Below the pieces are notes generated by a model. It searched no databases and had not been told where the DNA came from. It saw only the letters and a list, made by a program, of their open reading frames with translations. Source: Synergistaceae bacterium (GTDB lineage: Bacteria; Synergistota; Synergistia; Synergistales; Aminobacteriaceae). Taken from it: a DNA stretch of 13,985 nt. The stretch's first letter is position 1. Each line of letters opens with the position of its first letter. Shown here piece after piece: positions 1-6,974 of this stretch. The stretch lies in NCBI GenBank assembly GCA_022837505.1, contig JALHFZ010000049.1, forward strand, positions 1 through 13,985, written 5' to 3'. A program made the position numbers and the translations under genes.

Positions 1-2
1 AA

Positions 3-458
3 GGCGTAGAGAGCAACCTAGTCATTGTTGGCAAACATGGATGGATGGTCGAAGAACTGATTCAAAAACTCCGCTCTCACCGGGAACTGAACCAGCGCCT
101 TTTCTGGCTCGAAGGTATCAGCGATGAATATCTTGAGAAGGTCTACGAGACCTCCACATGTCTCATTTTCGCCTCAGAGGGGGAAGGCTTCGGCCTGCCT
201 TTAATCGAAGCCGCCAAACATGGCCTTCCCATAATCGCCCGTGACATCCCCGTCTTCCGCGAAGTAGCCGGCGAACACGCATTCTACTTTTCTGGGACCA
301 ATGCAAGTGACCTCGCCGAGTCTGTAAAAGAGTGGATAAAGCTGTTCAATCAAAACACGCACCCAAAATCCGACACAATGCCATGGCTTACGTGGAGAGA
401 GAGTGCGGAGCGGTTGAAGGAAATCATTATTCCAGAAAAGCCCTTACAACACTTGTAG
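3..458 (+). CDS. Glycosyltransferase family 4 (GT-B), C-terminal part, 5' end outside window
   Basis: The reading frame is open from the left edge, so only the last 151 residues are present and the internal ATG at 45 is not the start. The visible part is the nucleotide-sugar-binding half of a GT-B retaining glycosyltransferase: an N-L-V-I-V-G-K strand, then FWLEGISDEYL, then the family signature SEGEGFGLPLIEAA with the two glutamates of the E-x7-E motif, followed by GLPIIARDIPVFREV. Such enzymes are cytoplasmic or membrane-associated and add sugars to lipid-linked O-antigen or capsule precursors; acceptor and sugar cannot be read from this fragment. The protein ends with the TAG at 456-458. 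Its base composition is more balanced than the next gene, and 168 bases separate the two, so they may not share a transcript. Confidence 0.9.
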   Translation, partial: GVESNLVIVGKHGWMVEELIQKLRSHRELNQRLFWLEGISDEYLEKVYETSTCLIFASEGEGFGLPLIEAAKHGLPIIARDIPVFREVAGEHAFYFSGTNASDLAESVKEWIKLFNQNTHPKSDTMPWLTWRESAERLKEIIIPEKPLQHL

Positions 459-626
459 GAGAAAATATGAATGAATAATAACGAGTGTATCTGACCAATC
501 AGACAGGAACACCTCCTGATGGCCCATACACCAGATTTAAAGATAGCTCGAAAAGTGACTGGTCGCTTGACAGACACCGAGTGACGCATTATTTGAGACA
601 ATGCTGATTTATTATCGAATGGAGGG
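459..626. other. Gene-free gap with a dead-end start codon
   Basis: This 168-base gap holds no credible gene. Directly after the GT4 stop there is a good Shine-Dalgarno (AGGAG, 457-461) and an ATG at 467 that reads only Met-Asn-Glu before two consecutive stops. This looks like the beginning of a lost gene or chance. A short inverted repeat (CAGGA/TCCTG, about 504-518) has no T-run behind it and is not called a terminator. An 83-residue minus-strand frame over 350-601 lies mostly antisense to the GT4 gene and matches nothing I recognise. Confidence 0.5.
567..595 (+). promoter_or_regulatory. Candidate sigma-70 promoter for the 627-5651 gene block
   Basis: A perfect -35 hexamer TTGACA (567-572) is followed after 17 bases by TATTTG (590-595), which matches only the first three positions of the -10 consensus. 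Transcription would begin near 602, leaving a short leader that contains the GGAGGG site at 621-626. Position and spacing are right for driving the GT-C gene and those behind it; the weak -10 keeps this tentative. Confidence 0.4.
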
Positions 627-2807
627 ATGGCGTTGTCCCGCTTAGTCAGTAAAATTAAATTATTGAATGAGTTCGGTTTGAGCTTTCAGGTTGTAGCGGT
701 AGCTTTTCTCCTTGCGCTTGTTGTTTTTACTTTGAATTTACCAGTAGTGGGTCCTACAATACAAGCAGACGAAGGATCATACTTGGCCAACGCATCTGCC
801 ATAGCAGGGCATCTGAATGACCTTGAAAATCAATATTTCGCAGGCTACTCGTTAATACTCTCTCCGGCTTTTTGGGGGAGGGGAGAACCTTCCAGTATAT
901 GGTTAAGAGTTAAACTCATTAACGCGTTTTTGTATTTTTTAACGGTTTTATTACTTTTTAAATTAGCCGGCATGTTAAAGCCGAATATGCGGTTGAAAGA
1001 CAAATTTATCAGCGTTCTACCCGTTTCTCTGTATCCCATGTGGGTCTGCATGGCTGGTTATTCTTTTTCTGAAAATGCATTTGTGCCTGTTTTTTTATTG
1101 GTTTGTATTGCTTTTTTTTCCCTCTTTAAAGAAGAAAAGCTTGCATGGCTGTTGTTAGGGGTTTCAGCAGGGTTTCTTTTTTGGATACATCCTAAATCCG
1201 CACCGGTTATTCTTGCCGTATTGATTTGTAGCACATATATTGCTTACTTTAAAAAAGCATATTTAAGTTATTGCATTTTTTTATTATCTATTGTTCTTAT
1301 GTTTTTCTTTTACAAAATGCTCTTCGAACCATGGTTGCACTCGCGTATGATAATAAGCGGTTTGTCTCATTCGCCTACTTATCCTTCTGTTTCAAGATTG
1401 CTTGCAGCATTTGCTTCGAAGGAACAGTCAGTGCATACTCTTTCAAAATTTGGAGGACATGTTTTTTATATTACCTTTGCTACTGTAGGATTAATATGGG
1501 TAGCATTCTACAACCTCTTTCAGAATACCTTCACCTCTTCGCTTCATGAACAGGAGTGGATGATCAAACAGCGTGCAACGTTGTTGTTTTTTTGTATCTC
1601 TTTTTGGGGAACTCTTTTCCTTTCGGTTTTTTTCCTTTCCGCTCCGGATGCTGTGAGACTTGATCATTGGATGTATGGACGTTATGTGGAAGGGGTTGTT
1701 GCCCCACTACTCCTCATAGGAATTTTGAACTACCCCAAGGGAAAGAGAGCCCTCTTCTTTGCGATATACATTGCTGCTTTAGGTGCTCTTTTTATGAGCG
1801 TCGGGTTTGTAAATTTTTTACATACTGCTCCTTTCAATGTTTCTGCTTTTTGGCAAGAGTTTTTTCTTAGAAGAATTGGAATTGGGGCTTGGCTGATTGC
1901 GGGCGTTATACCGATTTTTTTACTCTATTTCTTGCCGCGTAAAATGGGTATATTGTTAATGTGTTTATTATTTGTTTTTGCCGCTTTTCTTCAAATCAGA
2001 TGGCATATTTCAGCCTCTTATGGTGCAAGCCGGAGATGGGAAGGCGCGTTGTTTGTGAGAAAATATTTTCCCAAAGGGGCTACGATAGGTTACGATGTAA
2101 AGAACTTGCGTGATTATAATGGCAATGTATATTGGTTTGATTTTGGATTTCAGTTATATGATTATGACTTGAAAAGGATTTCTTTAGATAACGAACGTCA
2201 TATTGTTGAAGAAGTTTTTTTTACGTTCAACAATGGAAACACACACCTTCTTGGTAATTTTTTCCCTGCTGCCCTTAGCTCTCATGATGGACCTGTATTA
2301 TGGCAAAAAAAGAGCAATAGAGAATCGATTTTGGAGTTTCCTGTAAGAGTACGTGAAAAATTGCCGATCTTGGCGTTTTTACTTCAAAACGGATGGCATG
2401 GATTAGAAAAAAATCATGTTTGGTCTGATAAAAAAGCTGAACTGTTGATACCGATCCCGGAACATTTCAGAGCCAAGGGGAGCGGCTTCATCGTTTTAAC
2501 AGTCTCTGTATTTGCTGCTTCTCAACTAAGAGAGGGATTGTTGCTCTTCGCTGTTGAGGGAGGCGACGTGTTTACAGTTGCCATAAGAGATCACGAGGAG
2601 AGAAACATAAAATTACCTTTCAAGTCCAATAAAGAAGCTATAAGAATTGAGATAGAGGTACCCAATGCAATTTCTCCTGTGGAACTGAACGCTGGATCGG
2701 ATAGGAGAACGCTCGGGATCGCATTGACCGCAATCGATATTGAAGAAGCTGTCGATACCGTTAATCCCCAACTTCTTATCGAAACAAAGATACCTCCTGA
2801 GTCATAA
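627..2807 (+). CDS. GT-C-type membrane glycosyltransferase with C-terminal beta-rich domain
   Basis: This 726-residue protein begins with a membrane helix (about 20-40) followed by QADEGSYL (D48, E49). An acidic pair in the first extracytoplasmic loop is the hallmark of GT-C enzymes such as the ArnT/PMT group, which use polyprenyl-phosphate sugars. About ten further hydrophobic segments run to residue 458. Residues 470-726 are soluble; within them GWHGLEKNHVWSD (589-601) and SPVELNAGSDRRTLGIAL (683-700) resemble a beta-sandwich module seen at the C-terminus of other polysaccharide-locus membrane proteins (from memory, DUF7024-like). It would sit outside the inner membrane and could bind the acceptor glycan. 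The gene is very AT-rich (line 1081-1140 has 18 G/C of 60), suggesting acquisition by transfer. GGAGGG abuts ATG 627 with no spacer, so TTG 633, two codons later, may be the true start. Substrate is unknown. Confidence 0.72.
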   Translation: MALSRLVSKIKLLNEFGLSFQVVAVAFLLALVVFTLNLPVVGPTIQADEGSYLANASAIAGHLNDLENQYFAGYSLILSPAFWGRGEPSSIWLRVKLINAFLYFLTVLLLFKLAGMLKPNMRLKDKFISVLPVSLYPMWVCMAGYSFSENAFVPVFLLVCIAFFSLFKEEKLAWLLLGVSAGFLFWIHPKSAPVILAVLICSTYIAYFKKAYLSYCIFLLSIVLMFFFYKMLFEPWLHSRMIISGLSHSPTYPSVSRLLAAFASKEQSVHTLSKFGGHVFYITFATVGLIWVAFYNLFQNTFTSSLHEQEWMIKQRATLLFFCISFWGTLFLSVFFLSAPDAVRLDHWMYGRYVEGVVAPLLLIGILNYPKGKRALFFAIYIAALGALFMSVGFVNFLHTAPFNVSAFWQEFFLRRIGIGAWLIAGVIPIFLLYFLPRKMGILLMCLLFVFAAFLQIRWHISASYGASRRWEGALFVRKYFPKGATIGYDVKNLRDYNGNVYWFDFGFQLYDYDLKRISLDNERHIVEEVFFTFNNGNTHLLGNFFPAALSSHDGPVLWQKKSNRESILEFPVRVREKLPILAFLLQNGWHGLEKNHVWSDKKAELLIPIPEHFRAKGSGFIVLTVSVFAASQLREGLLLFAVEGGDVFTVAIRDHEERNIKLPFKSNKEAIRIEIEVPNAISPVELNAGSDRRTLGIALTAIDIEEAVDTVNPQLLIETKIPPES

Positions 2808-2899
2808 TGATTCCTTTGCATAAAGCATGAGTTGAGATGGAATCAGGATAAAGCGGCAGGTCAATCGACAGACATCGTTTCGCGGAGAGGATGGATTGC
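2808..2899. other. Short intergenic gap
   Basis: These 92 bases separate the GT-C gene from the GT2 gene. I see no terminator hairpin and no convincing promoter pair, so read-through from the upstream gene is likely. The right end carries the ribosome binding site of the GT2 gene. Confidence 0.4.
2884..2890 (+). promoter_or_regulatory. Ribosome binding site that decides the GT2 start
   Basis: GGAGAGG directly abuts ATG 2891 (zero spacing) but lies nine bases before ATG 2900. Only the second distance is functional in ordinary initiation, so the protein should begin at the fourth codon of the longest frame, with MKLIIQIPCFNEE. Confidence 0.7.
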
Positions 2900-3877
2900 A
2901 TGAAGTTGATTATCCAGATCCCGTGTTTCAACGAAGAACACTCTCTTCCAATAGCATTGAAAGAACTCCCTCGCCACGTGGAAGGGTTCGATTCAGTCGA
3001 GTGGATGGTGATCAACGACGGCAGCACCGACCAAACGGTTGAAGTAGCCCGTTCTCTCGGTGTGGACCACATTGTTGGTTTTTCAAAGAATCAGGGGCTC
3101 GCAAAGGTTTTCACTCTGGGGCTCGAGTCGGCCCTTGCTCTCGGGGCGGATGTTATCGTGAACACCGATGCGGATAATCAGTACTGCGCCGCCGATATTC
3201 CGGCTCTTGTCACCCCTATTCTGGAGGGGCGGGCCGAAATCGTCATCGGTACGCGCCCGATTAATTCAATAGAACACTTTTCCTGGATGAAGAAAAAGCT
3301 GCAGAAGGTGGGGAGCTGGATGGTGCGCAAAGTCTCCGGGGCCGATGTTCCCGACGCACCAAGCGGTTTTCGGGCGATATCCCGTGAGGCTGCTCTTCGG
3401 CTGAATGTTTTTACGCCCTATACCTACACTCTTGAGACGATTATTCAGGCTGGACAGAAGAATATTCCGGTTGTCACAGTCCCGGTGCGGGTGAACGAGG
3501 TTCTTCGCCCTTCCCGTTTGGTCAAGAGCATTCCATCGTATATCAAAAAATCAATCGTCACCATGCTTCGAGTCTTTATCTTCTATCGTCCATTCAAATT
3601 CTTTATGACCTGGGGAGTATTTTTTTTCTCACTCGGTCTTGCGATCAGTTTCAGGTTCTTGTACTTTTACATCTTGGGACGAGGTTCCGGGCATGTACAG
3701 TCTCTTATCCTGGCTGGAGTACTTCTGGGAATCGGATTTCAGACCATTCTGGTGGCGTTTTTGGCGGATCTTTTTTCCGTGAACCGTCAACTGCTTGAGG
3801 ATGTGCAGTACAAATTGAGAAAAAACACCTTTGACTGTATTAAAAGCATAAAGAAAGAGGATAAAGATCGTGCCTGA
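2900..3877 (+). CDS. GT2 glycosyltransferase, DPM1/GtrB-like polyprenyl-phosphate sugar synthase
   Basis: This 325-residue protein has a GT-A fold domain at its N-terminus: IIQIPCFNEE (4-13), VINDGSTD (37-44, first nucleotide-binding aspartate D40) and the metal-binding DADNQY (90-95). Family members of this type move a sugar from a nucleotide donor to dolichyl or undecaprenyl phosphate on the cytoplasmic face. PSGFRAISREA (about 152-162) is the usual region behind the active site. Two hydrophobic helices (about 236-258 and 272-296) anchor it, followed by SVNRQLLEDVQYKLRK, a tail typical of DPM1-like bacterial enzymes. Together with the upstream GT-C enzyme this suggests a donor-maker and donor-user pair (inference). 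Its GC content is clearly higher than that of the genes on both sides, so the block is mosaic. Its last eight bases overlap the next ORF. Confidence 0.88.
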   Translation: MKLIIQIPCFNEEHSLPIALKELPRHVEGFDSVEWMVINDGSTDQTVEVARSLGVDHIVGFSKNQGLAKVFTLGLESALALGADVIVNTDADNQYCAADIPALVTPILEGRAEIVIGTRPINSIEHFSWMKKKLQKVGSWMVRKVSGADVPDAPSGFRAISREAALRLNVFTPYTYTLETIIQAGQKNIPVVTVPVRVNEVLRPSRLVKSIPSYIKKSIVTMLRVFIFYRPFKFFMTWGVFFFSLGLAISFRFLYFYILGRGSGHVQSLILAGVLLGIGFQTILVAFLADLFSVNRQLLEDVQYKLRKNTFDCIKSIKKEDKDRA

Positions 3878-4118
3878 TCAGGAGACAGAAGAGCTTTTTC
3901 TTCTTTTTTGCGTTGGCGCAGAATATGTGCTGCGCTTCCTTTTATTCGCGGACGCGTCCAACGGAGAGCATCAAGAGCTGTTGGATAAGAAACGCGTGGA
4001 ATTTCTTTCAAAATCCGCAGTCTTGCACTTGATGCGCTTTACACGTTTTTTTGCGGGCATGAATCAACCAGCTCTTTTTCAAGTATGCGACTCAATGAAA
4101 AACGAGGTTTTTTTATGA
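3870..4118 (+). CDS. Small hypothetical protein (82 residues), coupled to both neighbours
   Basis: I do not recognise this protein. It starts with GTG at 3870, overlapping the end of the GT2 gene by eight bases, and AGAGG (3856-3860) lies nine bases upstream, a good ribosome binding site. Its TGA shares an ATGA with the methyltransferase start (4115-4118). This tight double overlap argues for a real gene, because otherwise a gap of more than 230 bases would interrupt a run of overlapping genes. The product is mostly helical in character, with a hydrophobic stretch ELFLLFCVGAEYVLRFLLFA (residues 8-27) that is broken by charged residues, so an amphipathic helix is likelier than a membrane span; a basic middle (DKKRVEF) and two cysteines (C14, C73) are visible. 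It could be a small partner of the glycosyltransferase or the flippase-like protein, or an orphan. Confidence 0.6.
   Translation: MPDQETEELFLLFCVGAEYVLRFLLFADASNGEHQELLDKKRVEFLSKSAVLHLMRFTRFFAGMNQPALFQVCDSMKNEVFL
4104..4107 (+). promoter_or_regulatory. Ribosome binding site that decides the methyltransferase start
   Basis: GAGG lies seven bases (all T) before ATG 4115. The longer frame from ATG 4085 has no such site, and the 4115 start makes an ATGA overlap with the stop of the small upstream ORF, which favours translational coupling. Confidence 0.7.
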
Positions 4119-4759
4119 AGGCTTCAGGGGGATTAACACAAAATAAGATTGTTATCGGTAATTCTTATAATAAATATGCAGCAAGAAATCCTTTAATAAA
4201 ATTGCTTATGAATCATTTCCTTCGCACTCTTGATGAATTAATTGCTAAGACAAATCCACTAAACATTCACGAGGTTGGCTGTGGGGAAGGTTTTCTTGCG
4301 CTTCGATGGAGAAAACAAGGGCTTGATGTACGCGGCTCTGATTTTTCGAAAAAGATAATCGAAATTGCGCGAGACAATGCGGTATCACAGGGAGTGGAAC
4401 CGGAGATCTTCAAGGTTCGAAGTATTTATGATTTGTCCCCTGAAGCAGATAGCGCGGAGCTGCTGGTATGTTGCGAAGTTTTGGAACATCTGGAAGATCC
4501 ATTGGCAGCCCTGAAGGTCCTGAAGTCGCTTGCTCCGAAGTATGTACTTTTGAGCGTTCCGCAGGAACCTCTTTGGAGAATATTGAATGTTATGCGCGGA
4601 AAGTATTTGGGCGAATGGGGCAACACACCGGGGCATATACAACACTGGTCTCGCAAAGAGTTTATAACTTTTCTTCAGCCATTTCTCTCGATTGTAGAGG
4701 TACGGTCACCTCTGCCATGGACTATAGTTCTTTGCCGTACAAAAAATGCCGTCGCCTGA
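4115..4759 (+). CDS. Class I SAM-dependent methyltransferase
   Basis: The 214-residue protein shows the Rossmann SAM-binding motif I EVGCGEG (53-59), the acidic residue after strand 2 (D76 in RGSDFS) that would hold the ribose hydroxyls, and CCEVLEHLEDP (119-129), the motif IV/post-motif region of the Methyltransf_11/UbiG type. The C-terminal part (VPQEPLWRILNVMRGKYLG and GNTPGHIQHWSRKEF) matches a subgroup I have seen beside glycosyltransferases in surface-polysaccharide loci (recollection, not a search). It is cytoplasmic, with no signal peptide or membrane helix. The acceptor is unknown; a sugar, a lipid-linked intermediate or a small precursor are possible. The first third is strikingly AT-rich (line 4141-4200 has 13 G/C of 60). 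It overlaps the following membrane-protein gene by 14 bases. Confidence 0.85.
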   Translation: MKASGGLTQNKIVIGNSYNKYAARNPLIKLLMNHFLRTLDELIAKTNPLNIHEVGCGEGFLALRWRKQGLDVRGSDFSKKIIEIARDNAVSQGVEPEIFKVRSIYDLSPEADSAELLVCCEVLEHLEDPLAALKVLKSLAPKYVLLSVPQEPLWRILNVMRGKYLGEWGNTPGHIQHWSRKEFITFLQPFLSIVEVRSPLPWTIVLCRTKNAVA

Positions 4760-5651
4760 TGTAAAGAATTTTTTACTAAAACGTTGTTTACACTGGATCG
4801 GCGGCGCTTTGGGAATTGCAGGTGTTTTTTTTGTTGTTCGCCGCCTTTTGAATGCTACGGAAAGCATTGGGATTGATCGTTTGCTCCAGATTCCTGTAGA
4901 TAATTTGTTTTTTCTTATTATTATATATGCAGTATCGAACGTACTTTCAGCTTTGGCTTGGCGAGAACTGCTTTTGTATTCGGGTGAAACGGCTGTGGGG
5001 TACGCTCAATCTATCCGTATCTACGCGCTTTCTCAACTTGCGAAATATCTTCCCGGCAATGTCTTTCATCTTGCAGGGCGTCAAGCTCTAGGGATTTCCG
5101 CTGGTTTCTCAGGGAAAGCATTGCTGAAGTCAATTATCGGAGAGCTTGGGCTGCTCTCTTTTACCGCAACCTTTTTTGTTTTTTTAACCTTGCCTGCATA
5201 CCCTCTAAAGATATCTCCAACGCTTGCGTTCTCTTTGTTCGGATTTTTTTTATGTTTGGCTCTGCTGCTTTTAAAGAGGTTTATGAATACCCGCGTGGTG
5301 CGTGGATTTATTCTCCAGTTGGTTTTTTTGGGTATTTACGGATATATTTTCATACGCTGTCTTGCTCTCTTCGGAACGAAGGTAACCTCTACTGATTTTC
5401 TTGTGACACTTGGTGTGTACGTCGTCTCATGGCTTGCAGGGTTCGTGACTCCCGGCGCTCCCGCCGGTCTTGGAGTCCGCGAGGCTGTCCTGCTTTTTTT
5501 TCTGAATGATCGTGTAGCGGAGTCGCCTCTTCTTTTAGCGACTATACTGGTAAGGATTATTTCTATTTCGGGAGATGTGCTTTTTTATGCGGGTGGAGTC
5601 CTCGGAGCCTTTTTGTGCAGACACTCCATGGAGGAGACGAAGAAGAAATAG
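4746..5651 (+). CDS. Lysylphosphatidylglycerol synthase TM-domain (UPF0104/AglD-type) membrane protein
   Basis: The 301-residue protein is almost entirely hydrophobic with about seven to eight membrane helices. Two family signatures are visible: AKYLPGNVFHLAGR (99-112) and TPGAPAGLGVREA (235-247), the conserved loop of the MprF-flippase/AglD family. Members without the MprF catalytic domain are widespread beside polyprenyl-sugar glycosyltransferases and are suspected to move or help process lipid-linked sugars across the membrane; biochemical proof is limited. Here it is the last gene of the block, directly after a methyltransferase and near a DPM1-like GT2 and a GT-C enzyme, which fits that role. 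Start ATG 4746 overlaps the methyltransferase by 14 bases and has no strong Shine-Dalgarno, so coupling is likely. A strong terminator follows 14 bases after the stop. Confidence 0.85.
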   Translation: MPSPDVKNFLLKRCLHWIGGALGIAGVFFVVRRLLNATESIGIDRLLQIPVDNLFFLIIIYAVSNVLSALAWRELLLYSGETAVGYAQSIRIYALSQLAKYLPGNVFHLAGRQALGISAGFSGKALLKSIIGELGLLSFTATFFVFLTLPAYPLKISPTLAFSLFGFFLCLALLLLKRFMNTRVVRGFILQLVFLGIYGYIFIRCLALFGTKVTSTDFLVTLGVYVVSWLAGFVTPGAPAGLGVREAVLLFFLNDRVAESPLLLATILVRIISISGDVLFYAGGVLGAFLCRHSMEETKKK

Positions 5652-5665
5652 AGCAGCATTTGTCT

Positions 5666-5712
5666 GACCATAAAAAAGGGCCCCTAGGGGCCCTTTTTAT
5701 GGTCTTTTTTTT
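5666..5712. terminator. Strong bidirectional rho-independent terminator
   Basis: A near-perfect hairpin has left arm 5666-5684 (GACCAT, A6, GGGCCCC), a two-base TA loop and right arm 5687-5704, with one unpaired A. It is followed by eight T (5705-5712) on the plus strand. The A6 and T5 flanking the GC core also make a terminator on the minus strand. It sits between the converging flippase-like gene (ends 5651) and metallophosphoesterase gene (ends 5727), serving both. Confidence 0.93.
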
Positions 5713-5726
5713 GTATTGAGCAAGTT

Positions 5727-6908
5727 TCACTCCCGGACGATATCGAAAACCGTCAGCTCCGGAGGGGTGAGAAACCGGATGGGAGGGCCCCAGGTCCCCG
5801 CTCCCTGGTTGACGTAGATTCTGCTCTCCCGCTTGGATCCTGCGAAGGCCTGGCCGCTCTCACCGGAGGGAAGGACGGCCCGAAGGCCTGACGCGTAGGA
5901 ATAGACCATCCGGGTCGCCCAGTAGAAAGGCCAGATCTGGCCACCGTGGGTATGCCCTGAGAGCTGCAGATCGAAGAGGCCCGCCGAGGCCGGCCCGATA
6001 CTCGGTTGGTGCTTCAGCAGCACCACATAACGGCTGGCCGGAAGGTTTTTCAAAATCTCCTCCTCCGGGCGGAGGGCGTAGCCGAAGCGGGACGCCGTCC
6101 GGTCGTCCACCCCCGCTATGACGATACCTCCGACCCGGAGGGCCTCGTTCCGCAGCACCCGCATCCCCGCACTCTTCATGAAGGCCAGGGCCTGGTCTAC
6201 CCCGGCGTAGTATTCGTGGTTCCCCGTCACGGCGAAGATCCCCAGGGGAAGGCGAAGCTGCCGGAAGAGTTCCGCCTCTGCCTCGAAGAGCTGCATATCC
6301 CCGTCCACGAGGTCACCCGTTATGACAAGCATGTCCGGTTGAGCGGTCCGGACAGCATCGAGCATGGAAGCCAGGCGCTCCTCCTGGACGATCCATCCGA
6401 GGTGGATGTCCGAGAGCTGGGCGATTCTGACCCGGTCAATTCCCCCGGGGAGCTTCGCTGTGGGGAGGGTGAGATGAACGGTCTGGATATTCTGGGCGCC
6501 GTACCACCCCAGAATACAGATGGCAAGGGCACCCCCCACGGCAAGGGTCGACCGGAGGCCGGGGGAGGCGAGCAGGCCGCCGAAGCCGGAGGAGAAGAGA
6601 GAGTCCACAATCCAAAGCACTATCCTCAAAAGGTCGAGGGCAAGAAAAATCGAGAAGACGAGAAAGATAAAGGCCATCCACGTGTAGCCCATACAGGCCA
6701 GCACCTTGTGCAGCCGGGGCATCTCCCCCAGGTCGAGGATCCACAGCAGATGCGACCCTGCCACCATGGCAAGGGAGAGCAGGAAAAAGAGGAAGGTCCA
6801 CCGCCAGCCGGGCCCCACGGCGCTCCGGAGGCGGAAGTAGACGAAGAGATGCAGCCCTCCGTAGACTGCAAGGTAGGCCGAGAGAAACAACAGGTAGTTC
6901 CGCTGCAT
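5727..6908 (-). CDS. Membrane-anchored calcineurin-like metallophosphoesterase
   Basis: The 393-residue protein has four hydrophobic segments (about 5-25, 37-58, 70-98 and 118-136), then a cytoplasmic or periplasmic phosphoesterase domain from about residue 160. All metal-site motifs of the family are intact: LSDIHLG (D167, H169), GDLVDGD (D199), GNHEYY (N230, H231), LLKHQP (H300) and SGHTHGG (H319, H321). This is the YkuE/YaeI-like arrangement of a two-metal phosphohydrolase; in that group lipid or nucleotide-sugar pyrophosphates have been proposed as substrates, but nothing here fixes the substrate. GAAAGGTGG lies nine bases before the ATG. It follows the epimerase gene by 66 bases with no terminator visible and is probably the last gene of a symporter-epimerase-phosphoesterase transcript ending at the 5666-5712 hairpin. 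Confidence 0.88.
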   Translation of the reverse strand: MQRNYLLFLSAYLAVYGGLHLFVYFRLRSAVGPGWRWTFLFFLLSLAMVAGSHLLWILDLGEMPRLHKVLACMGYTWMAFIFLVFSIFLALDLLRIVLWIVDSLFSSGFGGLLASPGLRSTLAVGGALAICILGWYGAQNIQTVHLTLPTAKLPGGIDRVRIAQLSDIHLGWIVQEERLASMLDAVRTAQPDMLVITGDLVDGDMQLFEAEAELFRQLRLPLGIFAVTGNHEYYAGVDQALAFMKSAGMRVLRNEALRVGGIVIAGVDDRTASRFGYALRPEEEILKNLPASRYVVLLKHQPSIGPASAGLFDLQLSGHTHGGQIWPFYWATRMVYSYASGLRAVLPSGESGQAFAGSKRESRIYVNQGAGTWGPPIRFLTPPELTVFDIVRE

Positions 6909-6974
6909 TATGTATTGCCACCTTTCAAAACTTTTCTCCTTTCAACACATCCCTGTTCCGGAGAGCCGCGCCCC

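Noticed and set aside
504..518. Inverted repeat CAGGA/TCCTG after the GT4 gene
   Set aside because: Five base pairs with no T-run; too weak to call a terminator or an element end.
350..601. 83-residue minus-strand frame in the gap after the GT4 gene
   Set aside because: About 110 of 252 bases are antisense to the GT4 gene; cysteine- and serine-rich translation with no recognisable domain and no ribosome binding site seen.
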